From Faecalibacterium sp. (GTDB lineage Bacteria; Bacillota; Clostridia; Oscillospirales; Ruminococcaceae), in NCBI GenBank assembly GCA_017483235.1, contig JAFULE010000214.1, positions 1-6,907 on the forward strand: DNA of 6,907 nucleotides, read 5' to 3'. The notes under the pieces were generated by a model, which did not search any database, had not been told where the DNA came from, and was given only the letters and a program-made list of their open reading frames with translations. Positions 1 to 5,802 of this stretch are shown in pieces. A program made the translations under genes and the position numbers. The first letter of the stretch is position 1, and each line of letters begins with the position of its first letter.

Positions 1-521
1 CTGTAGCAGGCGCTGCCATTGAGGGAAAAGACAACCTCTTTTACACCGCCCAGCTCGGTTTCGCTGGCGCTGAGCAGTTCCAGCTGCCATCCCTTTTTCT
101 GAGCATACATGCTGTACATCCGAAACAGGCTGTGGGCAAACAGGGCGGCTTCTTCGCCGCCGGCACCGCCGCGGATCTCTACGATCACGTCTTTGCCGTC
201 GTTTTCGTCCTTGGGCAGCAGCAAAAGTTTCAGTAGGGCTTCCCCCTGCGCCACAGCCTGACGATTTTCGCACAGTTCCTGCTGTATCATGGCCCTGAAC
301 TCAGGGTCGCGGGCATCCTCGCTTTGCAGCAGTTCCTGCGCTTCGGCCACACGTTGCTGTGCGGCGGTGTAGCCCTGCCAGGCTTCTACAAGGGGGGTCA
401 GTTCGCTGTATTCTTTCATCAGCCGGCGCAGCAGCGCCGGGTCGGCTGCCGTTTCGGGCTGATTCATACGGGCCGAAAGCTCTTCGTACCGGCGGCATAC
501 GCCGGGCAGTTGTTCAAACAT
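1..521 (-). CDS. prfA: Peptide chain release factor 1 (RF-1), N-terminal part
   Basis: Cytoplasmic class I release factor that reads UAA and UAG stop codons and triggers peptide release on the ribosome. Only the first 173 codons are in the window; the reading frame is still open at base 1, so the codon-recognition and GGQ peptidyl-hydrolysis motifs lie beyond the left edge. The visible part has the helical N-terminal domain (about residues 1-95, starting MFEQLPGVCRRYEEL) followed by the family hallmark EIRGGAGGEEAALFA, the start of the PCRF domain. The start ATG at 519-521 is preceded by AAGGAG (528-533, minus strand) at suitable spacing. It lies 45 bases downstream of the DUF951 gene on the same strand with no terminator hairpin visible between them, so the two are probably co-transcribed from the promoter at 794-822. 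RF-1 rather than RF-2 is inferred because no RF-2-type programmed frameshift is seen in this N-terminal part and from overall resemblance. Confidence 0.93.
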   Translation of the reverse strand, partial: MFEQLPGVCRRYEELSARMNQPETAADPALLRRLMKEYSELTPLVEAWQGYTAAQQRVAEAQELLQSEDARDPEFRAMIQQELCENRQAVAQGEALLKLLLLPKDENDGKDVIVEIRGGAGGEEAALFAHSLFRMYSMYAQKKGWQLELLSASETELGGVKEVVFSLNGSACY

Positions 522-527
522 GAGATT

Positions 528-533
528 CTCCTT
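528..533 (-). promoter_or_regulatory. Ribosome binding site of prfA
   Basis: AAGGAG on the minus strand, six bases upstream of the prfA ATG. It supports the start at 521. Confidence 0.8.
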
Positions 534-566
534 TTTGCAGCGTGGATCCGGCGGCAAAAAAGAGGG

Positions 567-752
567 CTACGGCTGCTGACGCAATACTTTTTTGATGTTG
601 CGCTCGATTTTGGCGCGGGGCAGCATCACCTCGCGGCCGCAGCCGGTGCAGCGGATGCGAAAATCCATGCCGACACGCAGCACATCGAAGGTTTGTGCCC
701 CGCAGGGGTGCGGCTTTTTGGTAAAAATTTTATCCCCAACCTGTACATCCAT
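567..752 (-). CDS. DUF951 family small protein
   Basis: A 61-residue cytoplasmic protein of the DUF951 family, widespread in Firmicutes and of unknown function. It starts MDVQVGDKIFTKKPHPCG and carries a probable metal-binding set: His15 and Cys17 in the KKPHPCG motif, and Cys35 and Cys38 in RCTGCG, followed by the conserved VMLPR stretch (residues 42-46). The C-terminus is basic (KIERNIKKVLRQQ), which would suit nucleic-acid or ribosome contact, though that is inference. The frame extends 11 codons further upstream, but I chose the ATG at 750-752 because AAAGGAG sits nine bases before it and the family begins with this M-D-x-x-V-G-D pattern. It is the first gene of a likely two-gene transcript with prfA. 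Confidence 0.88.
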   Translation of the reverse strand: MDVQVGDKIFTKKPHPCGAQTFDVLRVGMDFRIRCTGCGREVMLPRAKIERNIKKVLRQQP

Positions 753-907
753 AGCCTGATGCTCCTTTCCCTGCAGTTTACGCATACATAGTTAGTATAG
801 CGTGTTTTATATAAAAAAGCAAATATCCGCCCGGCACTGCATAAGGTTTACTGAAACCGCGCTGCCCGCAGAGCGGGACCAAAAAAACGAAATGAGGAAG
901 AAGAGTT
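753..907. other. Divergent intergenic region
   Basis: This region separates the minus-strand DUF951 gene from the plus-strand S1 gene. It holds the minus-strand promoter described separately and the ribosome binding site of the S1 gene (GAGGAAG, 894-900). I see no plus-strand -35/-10 pair with good spacing; TATATAAA near 808-815 is the only AT-rich candidate and has no recognisable -35 partner. A small imperfect inverted repeat (CCGC-G-CTGC / GCAG-A-GCGG, 857-876) has a two-base loop and no following T run, so it is not a terminator. Confidence 0.6.
794..822 (-). promoter_or_regulatory. Probable sigma-A promoter for the DUF951-prfA transcript
   Basis: On the minus strand, TTGCTT (-35, 817-822) and TATACT (-10, 794-799) are separated by exactly 17 bases, close to the housekeeping consensus. 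The expected start site is near 787, giving a leader of about 35 bases before the DUF951 ATG at 752. The spacer is AT-rich in an otherwise GC-rich region. Confidence 0.75.
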
Positions 908-1831
908 ATGCAAGTATTTCGCCCCGAAGGAACCTATCGCTGTGCCGACCGGCTGACCGCCGACGAACTGCGCGCCGCCATGGCCAGCCAGGAAATTTTA
1001 CAAAGCACCGCCCTTGCCTTTGACACCGACCGCCGGCTGCGCTTTACCTTTGCCGCCGGGCAGGGGGTGATGCCCTTTGCCGAAGCCGCCGACGGTGCCG
1101 ATGCCGGCACCGTGCGGGACATTGCAGTGCTGACAAGGGTGGGCCGCCCCACCTGCTTTGTGATCCGCGCCATCGAACCGGGGCCGGACGGCCGGCTGCA
1201 GCTGGCTCTTTCCCGCGCACAGGCCCAGCGAATGTGCAAAGCTGAATATCTTGACAAATTGGCGCCCGGTGACATCATCGACGCCGTAGTGACCCATATT
1301 GAACCCTTTGGCGCTTTTTGCGACATTGGCTGCGGGATAAGCGCCCTGCTGCCCATCGACTGTCTTTCGGTCAGCCGCATTTCCAGCCCGGCCGACCGGG
1401 TGACCCCGGGGCAGCTGATCCACTGCGTGATCAAAAGCCGGGATGTGCAGGGGCGGTTTGTGCTTTCGCTGCGGGAGCTGTTGGGTACCTGGCAGGAAAA
1501 CGCCGATGCCTTCCGTCCGGGTGAAACGGTGGTGGGGGTGGTGCGCAGCATTGAGGATTACGGCACCTTTATCGAGATTGCACCCAACCTTGCCGGCCTT
1601 GCCGAAAGCTGCGCCGAACTTGTGCCCGGGCAGGCAGTGAGCGTTTACATCAAAAATATTCTGCCCGAAAAGATGAAGGTGAAACTGGTGATTGTAAACC
1701 GCAATCTGAACCAGCACATCCGGTTTGCACTGCGGTATTTTATCACCGAGGGGCATATGGATCAGTGGATCTATTCCACCCCGGAAAGCCATAAAACCAT
1801 TGTGACCGACTTTGGATACGCCCTCTTGTAA
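908..1831 (+). CDS. S1 RNA-binding domain protein
   Basis: A 307-residue probable RNA-binding cytoplasmic protein. Two S1 (OB-fold) domains are visible: about residues 119-190 (PGDIIDAVVTHIEPFGAFCDIG, then a loop, then VLSLREL) and about 203-263 (PGETVVGVVRSIEDYGTFIEI, then VKLVIV). The second is shorter, with little between the core strands. Residues about 45-105 (GQGVMPFAEA, then VGRPTCFVIRAIEP, then LQLALSRAQ) look like a degenerate N-terminal S1-like domain. The last 45 residues match no domain I know. At 307 residues it is far shorter than E. coli ribosomal protein S1 (557 residues, six S1 domains), so it should not be called canonical S1; the closest description is the S1-domain protein common in Clostridia. 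GAGGAAG (894-900) supports the ATG at 908. The gene ends in TTG TAA, which also forms the -35 box of the downstream promoter. Confidence 0.85.
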   Translation: MQVFRPEGTYRCADRLTADELRAAMASQEILQSTALAFDTDRRLRFTFAAGQGVMPFAEAADGADAGTVRDIAVLTRVGRPTCFVIRAIEPGPDGRLQLALSRAQAQRMCKAEYLDKLAPGDIIDAVVTHIEPFGAFCDIGCGISALLPIDCLSVSRISSPADRVTPGQLIHCVIKSRDVQGRFVLSLRELLGTWQENADAFRPGETVVGVVRSIEDYGTFIEIAPNLAGLAESCAELVPGQAVSVYIKNILPEKMKVKLVIVNRNLNQHIRFALRYFITEGHMDQWIYSTPESHKTIVTDFGYALL

Positions 1832-1854
1832 CTTTTTGCCCAAACCGATATAAT
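1826..1854 (+). promoter_or_regulatory. Strong sigma-A-type promoter upstream of the DUF4364 gene
   Basis: TTGTAA (-35, 1826-1831) and a perfect TATAAT (-10, 1849-1854) are separated by 17 bases. The -35 box is made of the last sense codon and stop codon of the S1 gene. Transcription should start near 1861, about 70 bases before the DUF4364 start codon and only about 20 bases before the terminator hairpin. Confidence 0.75.
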
Positions 1855-1878
1855 AGAAACTGCTGTAAGAAAAATTTC

Positions 1879-1909
1879 AAGGCCCACTGCCCTGCAGCGG
1901 GCCTTTTTT
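1879..1909 (+). terminator. Intrinsic terminator after the S1 gene / in the DUF4364 leader
   Basis: AAGGCCC (1879-1885) pairs with GGGCCTT (1899-1905), and an inner CTGC/GCAG stem (1887-1890 with 1894-1897) closes a three-base loop. One A-C mismatch separates the two helices. A run of six T (1904-1909) follows directly. It lies 47 bases after the S1 stop codon and would end that transcript. Because the promoter at 1826-1854 is upstream of it, the hairpin also lies in the leader of the DUF4364 gene and could act as an attenuator. Confidence 0.8.
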
Positions 1910-1930
1910 GCAACACCGAAAGGACAAGCC

Positions 1931-2482
1931 ATGGCAAAGAACGACGCCTTTACCGCCGGGGTACGCCCGGGCGGCCTGACCGGCAGCACCGAGATCCGGC
2001 TGCTGCTGTGTTATCTGATCAAAAATGCGGCCCCCATCTGCCGGCAGGAGCTGGAAACCGCCCTGCTGGATGAGGCACTGGTGAACTATTTTGAGATTGG
2101 CGGCGCATTGGAGGATATTGTGAAGCAGGGCTTGGCCGAATGGGTCGACGGGCAATATCACATCACCCCCCGGGGGGACAAGGTTGCCGAAGAGCTTGCC
2201 TACGAACTGCCCCGCAGCGGGCGGGACCGAGCCATTCGCGCAGTGCTGCGTGCACAGGTGTGGAACCAAAAAAGCGCACAATATCACGCCGAGCTGACCG
2301 GGCTGGAAAACGGCCGCTATCTGGTGGATTGCATGGTGACCGGTGTGGAACGGGATCAGTTCAATCTGCGGCTGACCATGCCCGACCGCCAGACCGCCGA
2401 GCTGGTGCAGCAACAGTTTGTGCTGCGCGGCAATGAGGTATACCGCCTGCTGATCGAACAGCTGACCCAAAGCGAAGAATGA
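1931..2482 (+). CDS. DUF4364 family protein, putative winged-helix regulator
   Basis: A 183-residue cytoplasmic protein matching the DUF4364 family of Clostridia, which is predicted to contain a winged helix-turn-helix fold and has no settled function. The N-terminal part (about residues 20-85) shows the expected order: TEIRLLLCYLIKN helix, a second helix (CRQELETALLDE), the NYFEIGGALEDIVKQGLAEW recognition segment, and a wing strand YHITPRGDKVAEEL. The C-terminal half (about 100-175, from QVWNQKSAQYHAEL) alternates strand-like stretches with charged turns and could be a ligand or dimerisation domain, which is inference. GAAAGGA (1918-1924) precedes the ATG at 1931 by six bases. It has its own promoter at 1826-1854 and ends just before a convergent terminator. 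I assigned the family by pattern recognition. Confidence 0.75.
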   Translation: MAKNDAFTAGVRPGGLTGSTEIRLLLCYLIKNAAPICRQELETALLDEALVNYFEIGGALEDIVKQGLAEWVDGQYHITPRGDKVAEELAYELPRSGRDRAIRAVLRAQVWNQKSAQYHAELTGLENGRYLVDCMVTGVERDQFNLRLTMPDRQTAELVQQQFVLRGNEVYRLLIEQLTQSEE

Positions 2483-2493
2483 CCACAAACAAC

Positions 2494-2527
2494 AACGCCC
2501 CCGCAGCAGATCTGCCGCGGAGGCGTT
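2494..2527. terminator. Hairpin between the convergent DUF4364 and spoIVA genes
   Basis: AACGCC (2494-2499) pairs with GGCGTT (2522-2527); after one C-A mismatch the helix continues through CCGC/GCGG and a short inner GCAGA/TCTGC stem. On the plus strand it is followed by CTTCTTTTGTGTT, a good terminator tail for the DUF4364 gene. On the minus strand the tail is weaker (GTTGTTTG), but this is the only hairpin after spoIVA, whose stop codon lies 11 bases away. Probably a shared bidirectional terminator. Confidence 0.72.
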
Positions 2528-2538
2528 CTTCTTTTGTG

Positions 2539-4005
2539 TTACAGAATAATGCAGATCAGTCCGCTGCAGCCGTCGTTGATCACACGCTCAACCGTTTCCT
2601 GCAAACGAGCGCGGGCAGCCTGCGGCATGTGCAGCAGCTTGCCCCGCAGCCCTTCGTTGACCAGCTCGTGCAAACTTTTGCCAAAGATGTTGGACTGCCA
2701 GATCTTCAGCGGGTCGTCCTCGAAATCGGCCAGCAGGCTGTGTACCAGTTCTTCGGACTGCCGCTCGGAGCCGACAATGGGGTTGATCTCGGTGTGGATG
2801 GTGGCCTTCATCAGGTGAATGGAAGGCGCGCAGGCACGCAGCCGCACACCGTATTTACCGCCCTGACGGACGATCTCGGGCTCTTCCAGATGCAGCTCGT
2901 CGATTGAGGGCATAACGATGCCATAACCGGTGGCCTCGACCTGTTCCAGCGCGCCGCGCAGCTTTTCGTATTCCCGCCGGGCTTTGGCCAGTTCGATGAC
3001 GCAGGGCATCAGGCTGGCTTCGTCGCAGACCGAAAGACCGGTCTGCTCCCCCAGAACGGTATAGAACACCTGCGGGTCAAGGCTGACCCCAATTTTGACC
3101 ACACCGCCGGCAAGGTCCATCTGTTCCACCTCGGCCGATTGTACTGCGTCGCAGGCAAAGGGCGGGGCAGCGGCCAGATCTTTCATGCACAGGATCCCGC
3201 CGGAGTAGTCCATGGCAGCCTGATACACCGCCTTCTGCAGCCAATGATCCGGCTGCAGCATGGTGATCCAGCGGGGCATGGCAAAGGCCAGCTCCCGCAC
3301 GGGGAACTCGTACAGCACCCGGCGCAGGATCTCTTCCATCTGCGCGGCAGTCAGATCCACACAGCTGACCGGAAGCACCGCGCGGCCATACTGCTGCTGC
3401 ATCTGCATAGCCAGTCGCTGTACCTCGGCCGAGTCGGGCCGGGTGGAGTTGAGCAGGATCACATAGGGCTTGCCGATCTCTTCCAGTTCCCGGATGACCC
3501 GCTGCTCGGCGGCCAGATAGTGTTCGCGGGGGATGTCGCTGATGGTGCCGTCGGTGGTGACCACGATGCCGATGGTGGAATGTTCGGTGATCACCTTGCG
3601 GGTTCCGGTTTCAGCAGCCTGATCAAAGGGGATCTCCTGCTCAAACCAGGGGCTTTTCACCATGCGGGGACGGTCGTTTTCTTCGTGCCCCATGGCCCCC
3701 TCGACCATATAGCCCACACAGTCGATCAGGCGGGCACGGAAGCTGCCGCCGCCTTCCAGTTCAATGTTCACCGCCGTTTCAGGGATAAACATTGGTTCAG
3801 TGGTCATAATGGTGCGGCCTGCGGCCGATTGAGGCTGTTCGTCCCGGGCACGGGCACGCACAGCCGGGTCGGTGATGGCGGGCAGCAGCAGGGTTTCCAT
3901 AAAACGCTTGATCAAGGTGCTTTTTCCGCTGCGCACCGGGCCCACCACACCAATGTAGATGTCGCCGCCGGTGCGGGCGCTGATCTGTTGGTAGATCTGA
4001 TCCAT
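2539..4005 (-). CDS. spoIVA: Stage IV sporulation protein A (coat morphogenetic ATPase)
   Basis: SpoIVA is a mother-cell ATPase that polymerises irreversibly on the outer forespore membrane, forming the basement layer on which the spore coat assembles; it is also needed for cortex formation. The protein has 488 residues, against 492 in B. subtilis. The N-terminal TRAFAC-type NTPase domain has Walker A GPVRSGKST (residues 22-30), a sensor-threonine segment TIMTTEP (65-71) and a Walker-B-like LIDCVGYM with Asp95. Next comes the family signature HEENDRPRMVKSPWFEQEIPF (about 107-127). The C-terminus ends in the usual hydrophobic tail (SGLICIIL). The frame is open 19 codons further upstream, but the ATG at 4003-4005 is preferred because AAAGGAGGGG (4013-4022) lies just before it and the family starts MDxIYxxI. 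It follows sipL by 16 bases on the same strand and is almost surely co-transcribed with it. Transcription would be mother-cell specific (sigma-E) by analogy. Confidence 0.97.
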   Translation of the reverse strand: MDQIYQQISARTGGDIYIGVVGPVRSGKSTLIKRFMETLLLPAITDPAVRARARDEQPQSAAGRTIMTTEPMFIPETAVNIELEGGGSFRARLIDCVGYMVEGAMGHEENDRPRMVKSPWFEQEIPFDQAAETGTRKVITEHSTIGIVVTTDGTISDIPREHYLAAEQRVIRELEEIGKPYVILLNSTRPDSAEVQRLAMQMQQQYGRAVLPVSCVDLTAAQMEEILRRVLYEFPVRELAFAMPRWITMLQPDHWLQKAVYQAAMDYSGGILCMKDLAAAPPFACDAVQSAEVEQMDLAGGVVKIGVSLDPQVFYTVLGEQTGLSVCDEASLMPCVIELAKARREYEKLRGALEQVEATGYGIVMPSIDELHLEEPEIVRQGGKYGVRLRACAPSIHLMKATIHTEINPIVGSERQSEELVHSLLADFEDDPLKIWQSNIFGKSLHELVNEGLRGKLLHMPQAARARLQETVERVINDGCSGLICIIL

Positions 4006-4012
4006 GCTTTGT

Positions 4013-4022
4013 CCCCTCCTTT
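4013..4022 (-). promoter_or_regulatory. spoIVA ribosome binding site touching the sipL stop codon
   Basis: AAAGGAGGGG on the minus strand. Its first base (4022) is the last base of the sipL TGA (4022-4024). Ribosomes ending sipL would be delivered onto the spoIVA start, which suggests translational coupling. It also fixes the spoIVA start at 4005. Confidence 0.75.
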
Positions 4023-5542
4023 CAGCCGGCACCCGGCACCAGCAAGCGGCGCGGAGCGGCAAGCAGCTGTTCTTCCAGACCGTTGACGGTCAGCATCTCC
4101 TGCGGGGCAACGTGGAACCGCCGTGCGATCTCAAATACCTCTTCCCCGGGCTGGGCATAGTAGATGCGCAGCGCGACATCCGGGTCGGCAGGGATATGGG
4201 CTTCGCCCAGGGTGGCCTGCGCCACGCTGCTGATCGCACTGCGCCCCAGCACCACCCCTTCGGCCCGTACCACAAGGGTCGCCTCCAGCGTGCCGGCTGT
4301 CAGCTGACAGTTTACCTCCTGCACCGAAAGCCAGCATTCGGCGTGCAGCTGGCCCACACGGGCGGCATCGCCCAGCGGCAGAAGAAACTCCACCTGTTTT
4401 TCAACGCTTTCGATCTCCTGCAGGGTATTTTCGCAAAAGGCGGTAACCACACCACGGGCCCGCAGCACAGCCTTTTGCTGCACAGCGGCAATTTCTACCG
4501 GGCCAAAGGCAGCAAAGCAGGCCAGCAGGCGGGCATTGCCGTCTGGCAGTTGGCCGCTTGCCTGCAACGTGAGCGTTTCGTCCAGCTGCTGTTCCAGCTG
4601 TTCAGCTGTTACCATCTGACGCTGCAGCTCGGTCTGATATTGGGTGGAAAACAGATCGGCGACCAGATTGATCTCAAAGCCCCGGTAAGCGCGCAGGTGC
4701 AGCAGGGCTGACACGGTCAGCCGCGGGGTGGTTTGCCCCTCCCCTGCTGCCACCTCGGTCAGAGTAAAGCCCACCGGCTCGACCATACACAGGCAGCGGC
4801 AGTCTTCGGCAATGCCCTCTACGTCCAGGATCTGGTTGAAGGGCACGGTTACCCGCTGAGCCTGCAGGCTGCCGCTTTGGGTGCGATAAGCAAGCTCGGC
4901 CAGAATTTCGCCCTTGGCCACCACCTTGCCTGAAAGGCATTTCAGTTCCCGCACGGCGGCAGTGCCGGCAATGTCCAGAACGGCGGCAGGGGCGGTATCG
5001 AAGCGGAATTCGTTGTCGCAATTGATCAGCTTATCCTGTGCAGTCAGACAGCGCACACCCGCAAGGACGGCCTGTTTTTGCTGAGCACCACAGTCAGCTA
5101 CCGCAGTGATCACCTCCTGCTGCAGCTGGGTATACACGCCCGCCGACAGCTGATAGGCCCCCCGCACCTCGACCCGGCGCTGGTTGACCGCCCGGCAATT
5201 GAGGTACTCTGTTTCGCCGCCGATCACGGTGCTGAAGGTGGAATAGTCCAGCGCAGGCAGTTCGATGGCCCGGTTAAAAGGCAGCTTTTGCTCGGTCTGG
5301 CAAAGGCCCTGCCCGTTTTCGCCCTGATAGTACACGATGCAGCGCAAGTACCCTTCCACATTCAGCCGGCTGGCCTGCAGCTGCTTTTGCAGCACCACCA
5401 GTTTGACAAAGCACTTGACGATTTTGAACACCTGCGGCAGATAGTCTGAGATCAGAAGTTCAGTTTCGATAGGGATCTCGGACTGTACAGTACAAAAGCT
5501 TCCCGCCGCCGAAAGCGTGTCGCGGAATACTTTGAATTCCAT
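4022..5542 (-). CDS. sipL: SipL, SPOCS (DUF3794) and LysM protein, SpoIVA-interacting
   Basis: A 506-residue protein matching the architecture of SipL, which in C. difficile binds SpoIVA through its C-terminal LysM domain and is needed for coat encasement of the forespore. Residues 1-455 contain SPOCS/DUF3794-type material, seen as repeated hydrophobic-strand patterns such as LISDYLPQVFKIVKCFVKL (30-48), VTVPFNQILDVEGI (231-244) and VEFLLPLG (384-391). The LysM domain is at about 459-504: RIYYAQPGEEVFEIARRF, then the VNGL turn, then RRLLVP. No signal peptide or membrane segment is visible, in keeping with a mother-cell cytosolic protein at the forespore surface. The ATG at 5540-5542 has AAAGGGG seven to eight bases upstream; an in-frame ATG at 5564-5566 has no ribosome binding site. 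It is the first gene of the sipL-spoIVA pair. SPOCS-LysM proteins also include other coat proteins, but adjacency to spoIVA and the single C-terminal LysM favour SipL. Confidence 0.9.
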   Translation of the reverse strand: MEFKVFRDTLSAAGSFCTVQSEIPIETELLISDYLPQVFKIVKCFVKLVVLQKQLQASRLNVEGYLRCIVYYQGENGQGLCQTEQKLPFNRAIELPALDYSTFSTVIGGETEYLNCRAVNQRRVEVRGAYQLSAGVYTQLQQEVITAVADCGAQQKQAVLAGVRCLTAQDKLINCDNEFRFDTAPAAVLDIAGTAAVRELKCLSGKVVAKGEILAELAYRTQSGSLQAQRVTVPFNQILDVEGIAEDCRCLCMVEPVGFTLTEVAAGEGQTTPRLTVSALLHLRAYRGFEINLVADLFSTQYQTELQRQMVTAEQLEQQLDETLTLQASGQLPDGNARLLACFAAFGPVEIAAVQQKAVLRARGVVTAFCENTLQEIESVEKQVEFLLPLGDAARVGQLHAECWLSVQEVNCQLTAGTLEATLVVRAEGVVLGRSAISSVAQATLGEAHIPADPDVALRIYYAQPGEEVFEIARRFHVAPQEMLTVNGLEEQLLAAPRRLLVPGAG

Positions 5543-5573
5543 GGTTACGCCCCTTTCGCATAGCATGGTAATC

Positions 5574-5600
5574 TATATTCCGAACAGGGTCAGGCTATGC
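5574..5600 (-). promoter_or_regulatory. Candidate sigma-E-like promoter for sipL-spoIVA
   Basis: On the minus strand GCATAGC (5594-5600) is followed after 14 bases by AATATAGA (from 5579 downward). This loosely fits the mother-cell sigma-E pattern: an ATA-containing -35, about 14 bases, then CATACAnT. The -10 match is only partial (ATA-A core). The implied start near 5567 would give a leader of about 25 bases. The site lies just after the terminator of spoVM, where a new promoter is needed. This is a weak match, given as a candidate only. Confidence 0.3.
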
Positions 5601-5635
5601 GGGGTATTGCGGCATGGCGACCGATTTTTGCAGAC

Positions 5636-5671
5636 AAAAGGCCCCCGGCACAAAAGCCGGGGGCTGTTTTT
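5636..5671. terminator. Strong terminator hairpin after spoVM
   Basis: GCCCCCGGC (5641-5649) and GCCGGGGGC (5656-5664) form a perfect 9-bp stem around a six-base loop. On the minus strand it is followed by C-TTTT-G, ending the spoVM transcript, whose stop codon is five bases before the stem. On the plus strand it is followed by TG and five T (5667-5671), so the structure could also block transcription from the other direction, although no plus-strand gene lies there. Confidence 0.82.
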
Positions 5672-5753
5672 ACCCGTTTTCTTTTTTCAGGCCAAAGGCG
5701 ACACGCAGAAGCCCTCGCAAAAATCTGGGGCTTTTTACCACGACGATCTGCAT
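5670..5753 (-). CDS. spoVM: Stage V sporulation protein M, curvature-sensing coat anchor peptide
   Basis: A 27-residue gene that ordinary ORF calling would miss. It begins MQIVVVKSPRFLRGLLRV and ends in a basic KKENG tail. Aligned without gaps to B. subtilis SpoVM (26 residues, sequence from memory), it shares Met1, Lys7, Pro9, Phe11, Leu12, Gly14, Arg17 and Gly21, with conservative changes at 6, 10, 15 and 16. Pro9 is known to be important for correct SpoVM localisation. SpoVM is an amphipathic helix that recognises the convex outer forespore membrane and recruits SpoIVA. AAAGGGG (5762-5768) lies eight bases before the ATG, and a strong terminator starts five bases after the stop. It sits directly downstream of thiN, as in B. 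subtilis, and upstream of sipL-spoIVA, whose product SpoIVA is its known partner. It appears to be its own transcription unit or read-through from thiN; I could not identify its promoter with confidence. Confidence 0.9.
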   Translation of the reverse strand: MQIVVVKSPRFLRGLLRVAFGLKKENG

Positions 5754-5761
5754 ACGGTATT

Positions 5762-5768
5762 CCCCTTT
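5762..5768 (-). promoter_or_regulatory. Ribosome binding site of spoVM
   Basis: AAAGGGG on the minus strand, eight bases before the spoVM ATG at 5753. The same AAAGGGG form is used by sipL. Its presence is part of the case that this 27-codon frame is a real gene. Confidence 0.7.
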
Positions 5769-5802
5769 CCGAACCAGATGGTTTGCTATACCATACTATC
5801 CG

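Noticed and set aside
324..791. Plus-strand open frame (155 codons) opposite prfA and DUF951
   Set aside because: Both minus-strand genes are clear families with ribosome binding sites and a promoter.
857..876. Inverted repeat upstream of the S1 gene as a terminator or operator
   Set aside because: The helix is short with a mismatch and a two-base loop, and no T run follows it on either strand.
998..1843. Minus-strand open frame (281 codons) opposite the S1 gene
   Set aside because: The plus strand encodes recognisable S1 domains with a ribosome binding site; the antisense translation has no domain.
4006..4062. Upstream extension of spoIVA by 19 codons
   Set aside because: The strong AGGAGG lies directly before the internal ATG at 4005, and the added residues overlap the sipL end and do not resemble SpoIVA.
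3139..4086. Plus-strand open frame (315 codons) opposite spoIVA
   Set aside because: It is antisense to the highly conserved SpoIVA NTPase domain, and its His- and Gln-rich translation looks like a reverse-complement artefact.
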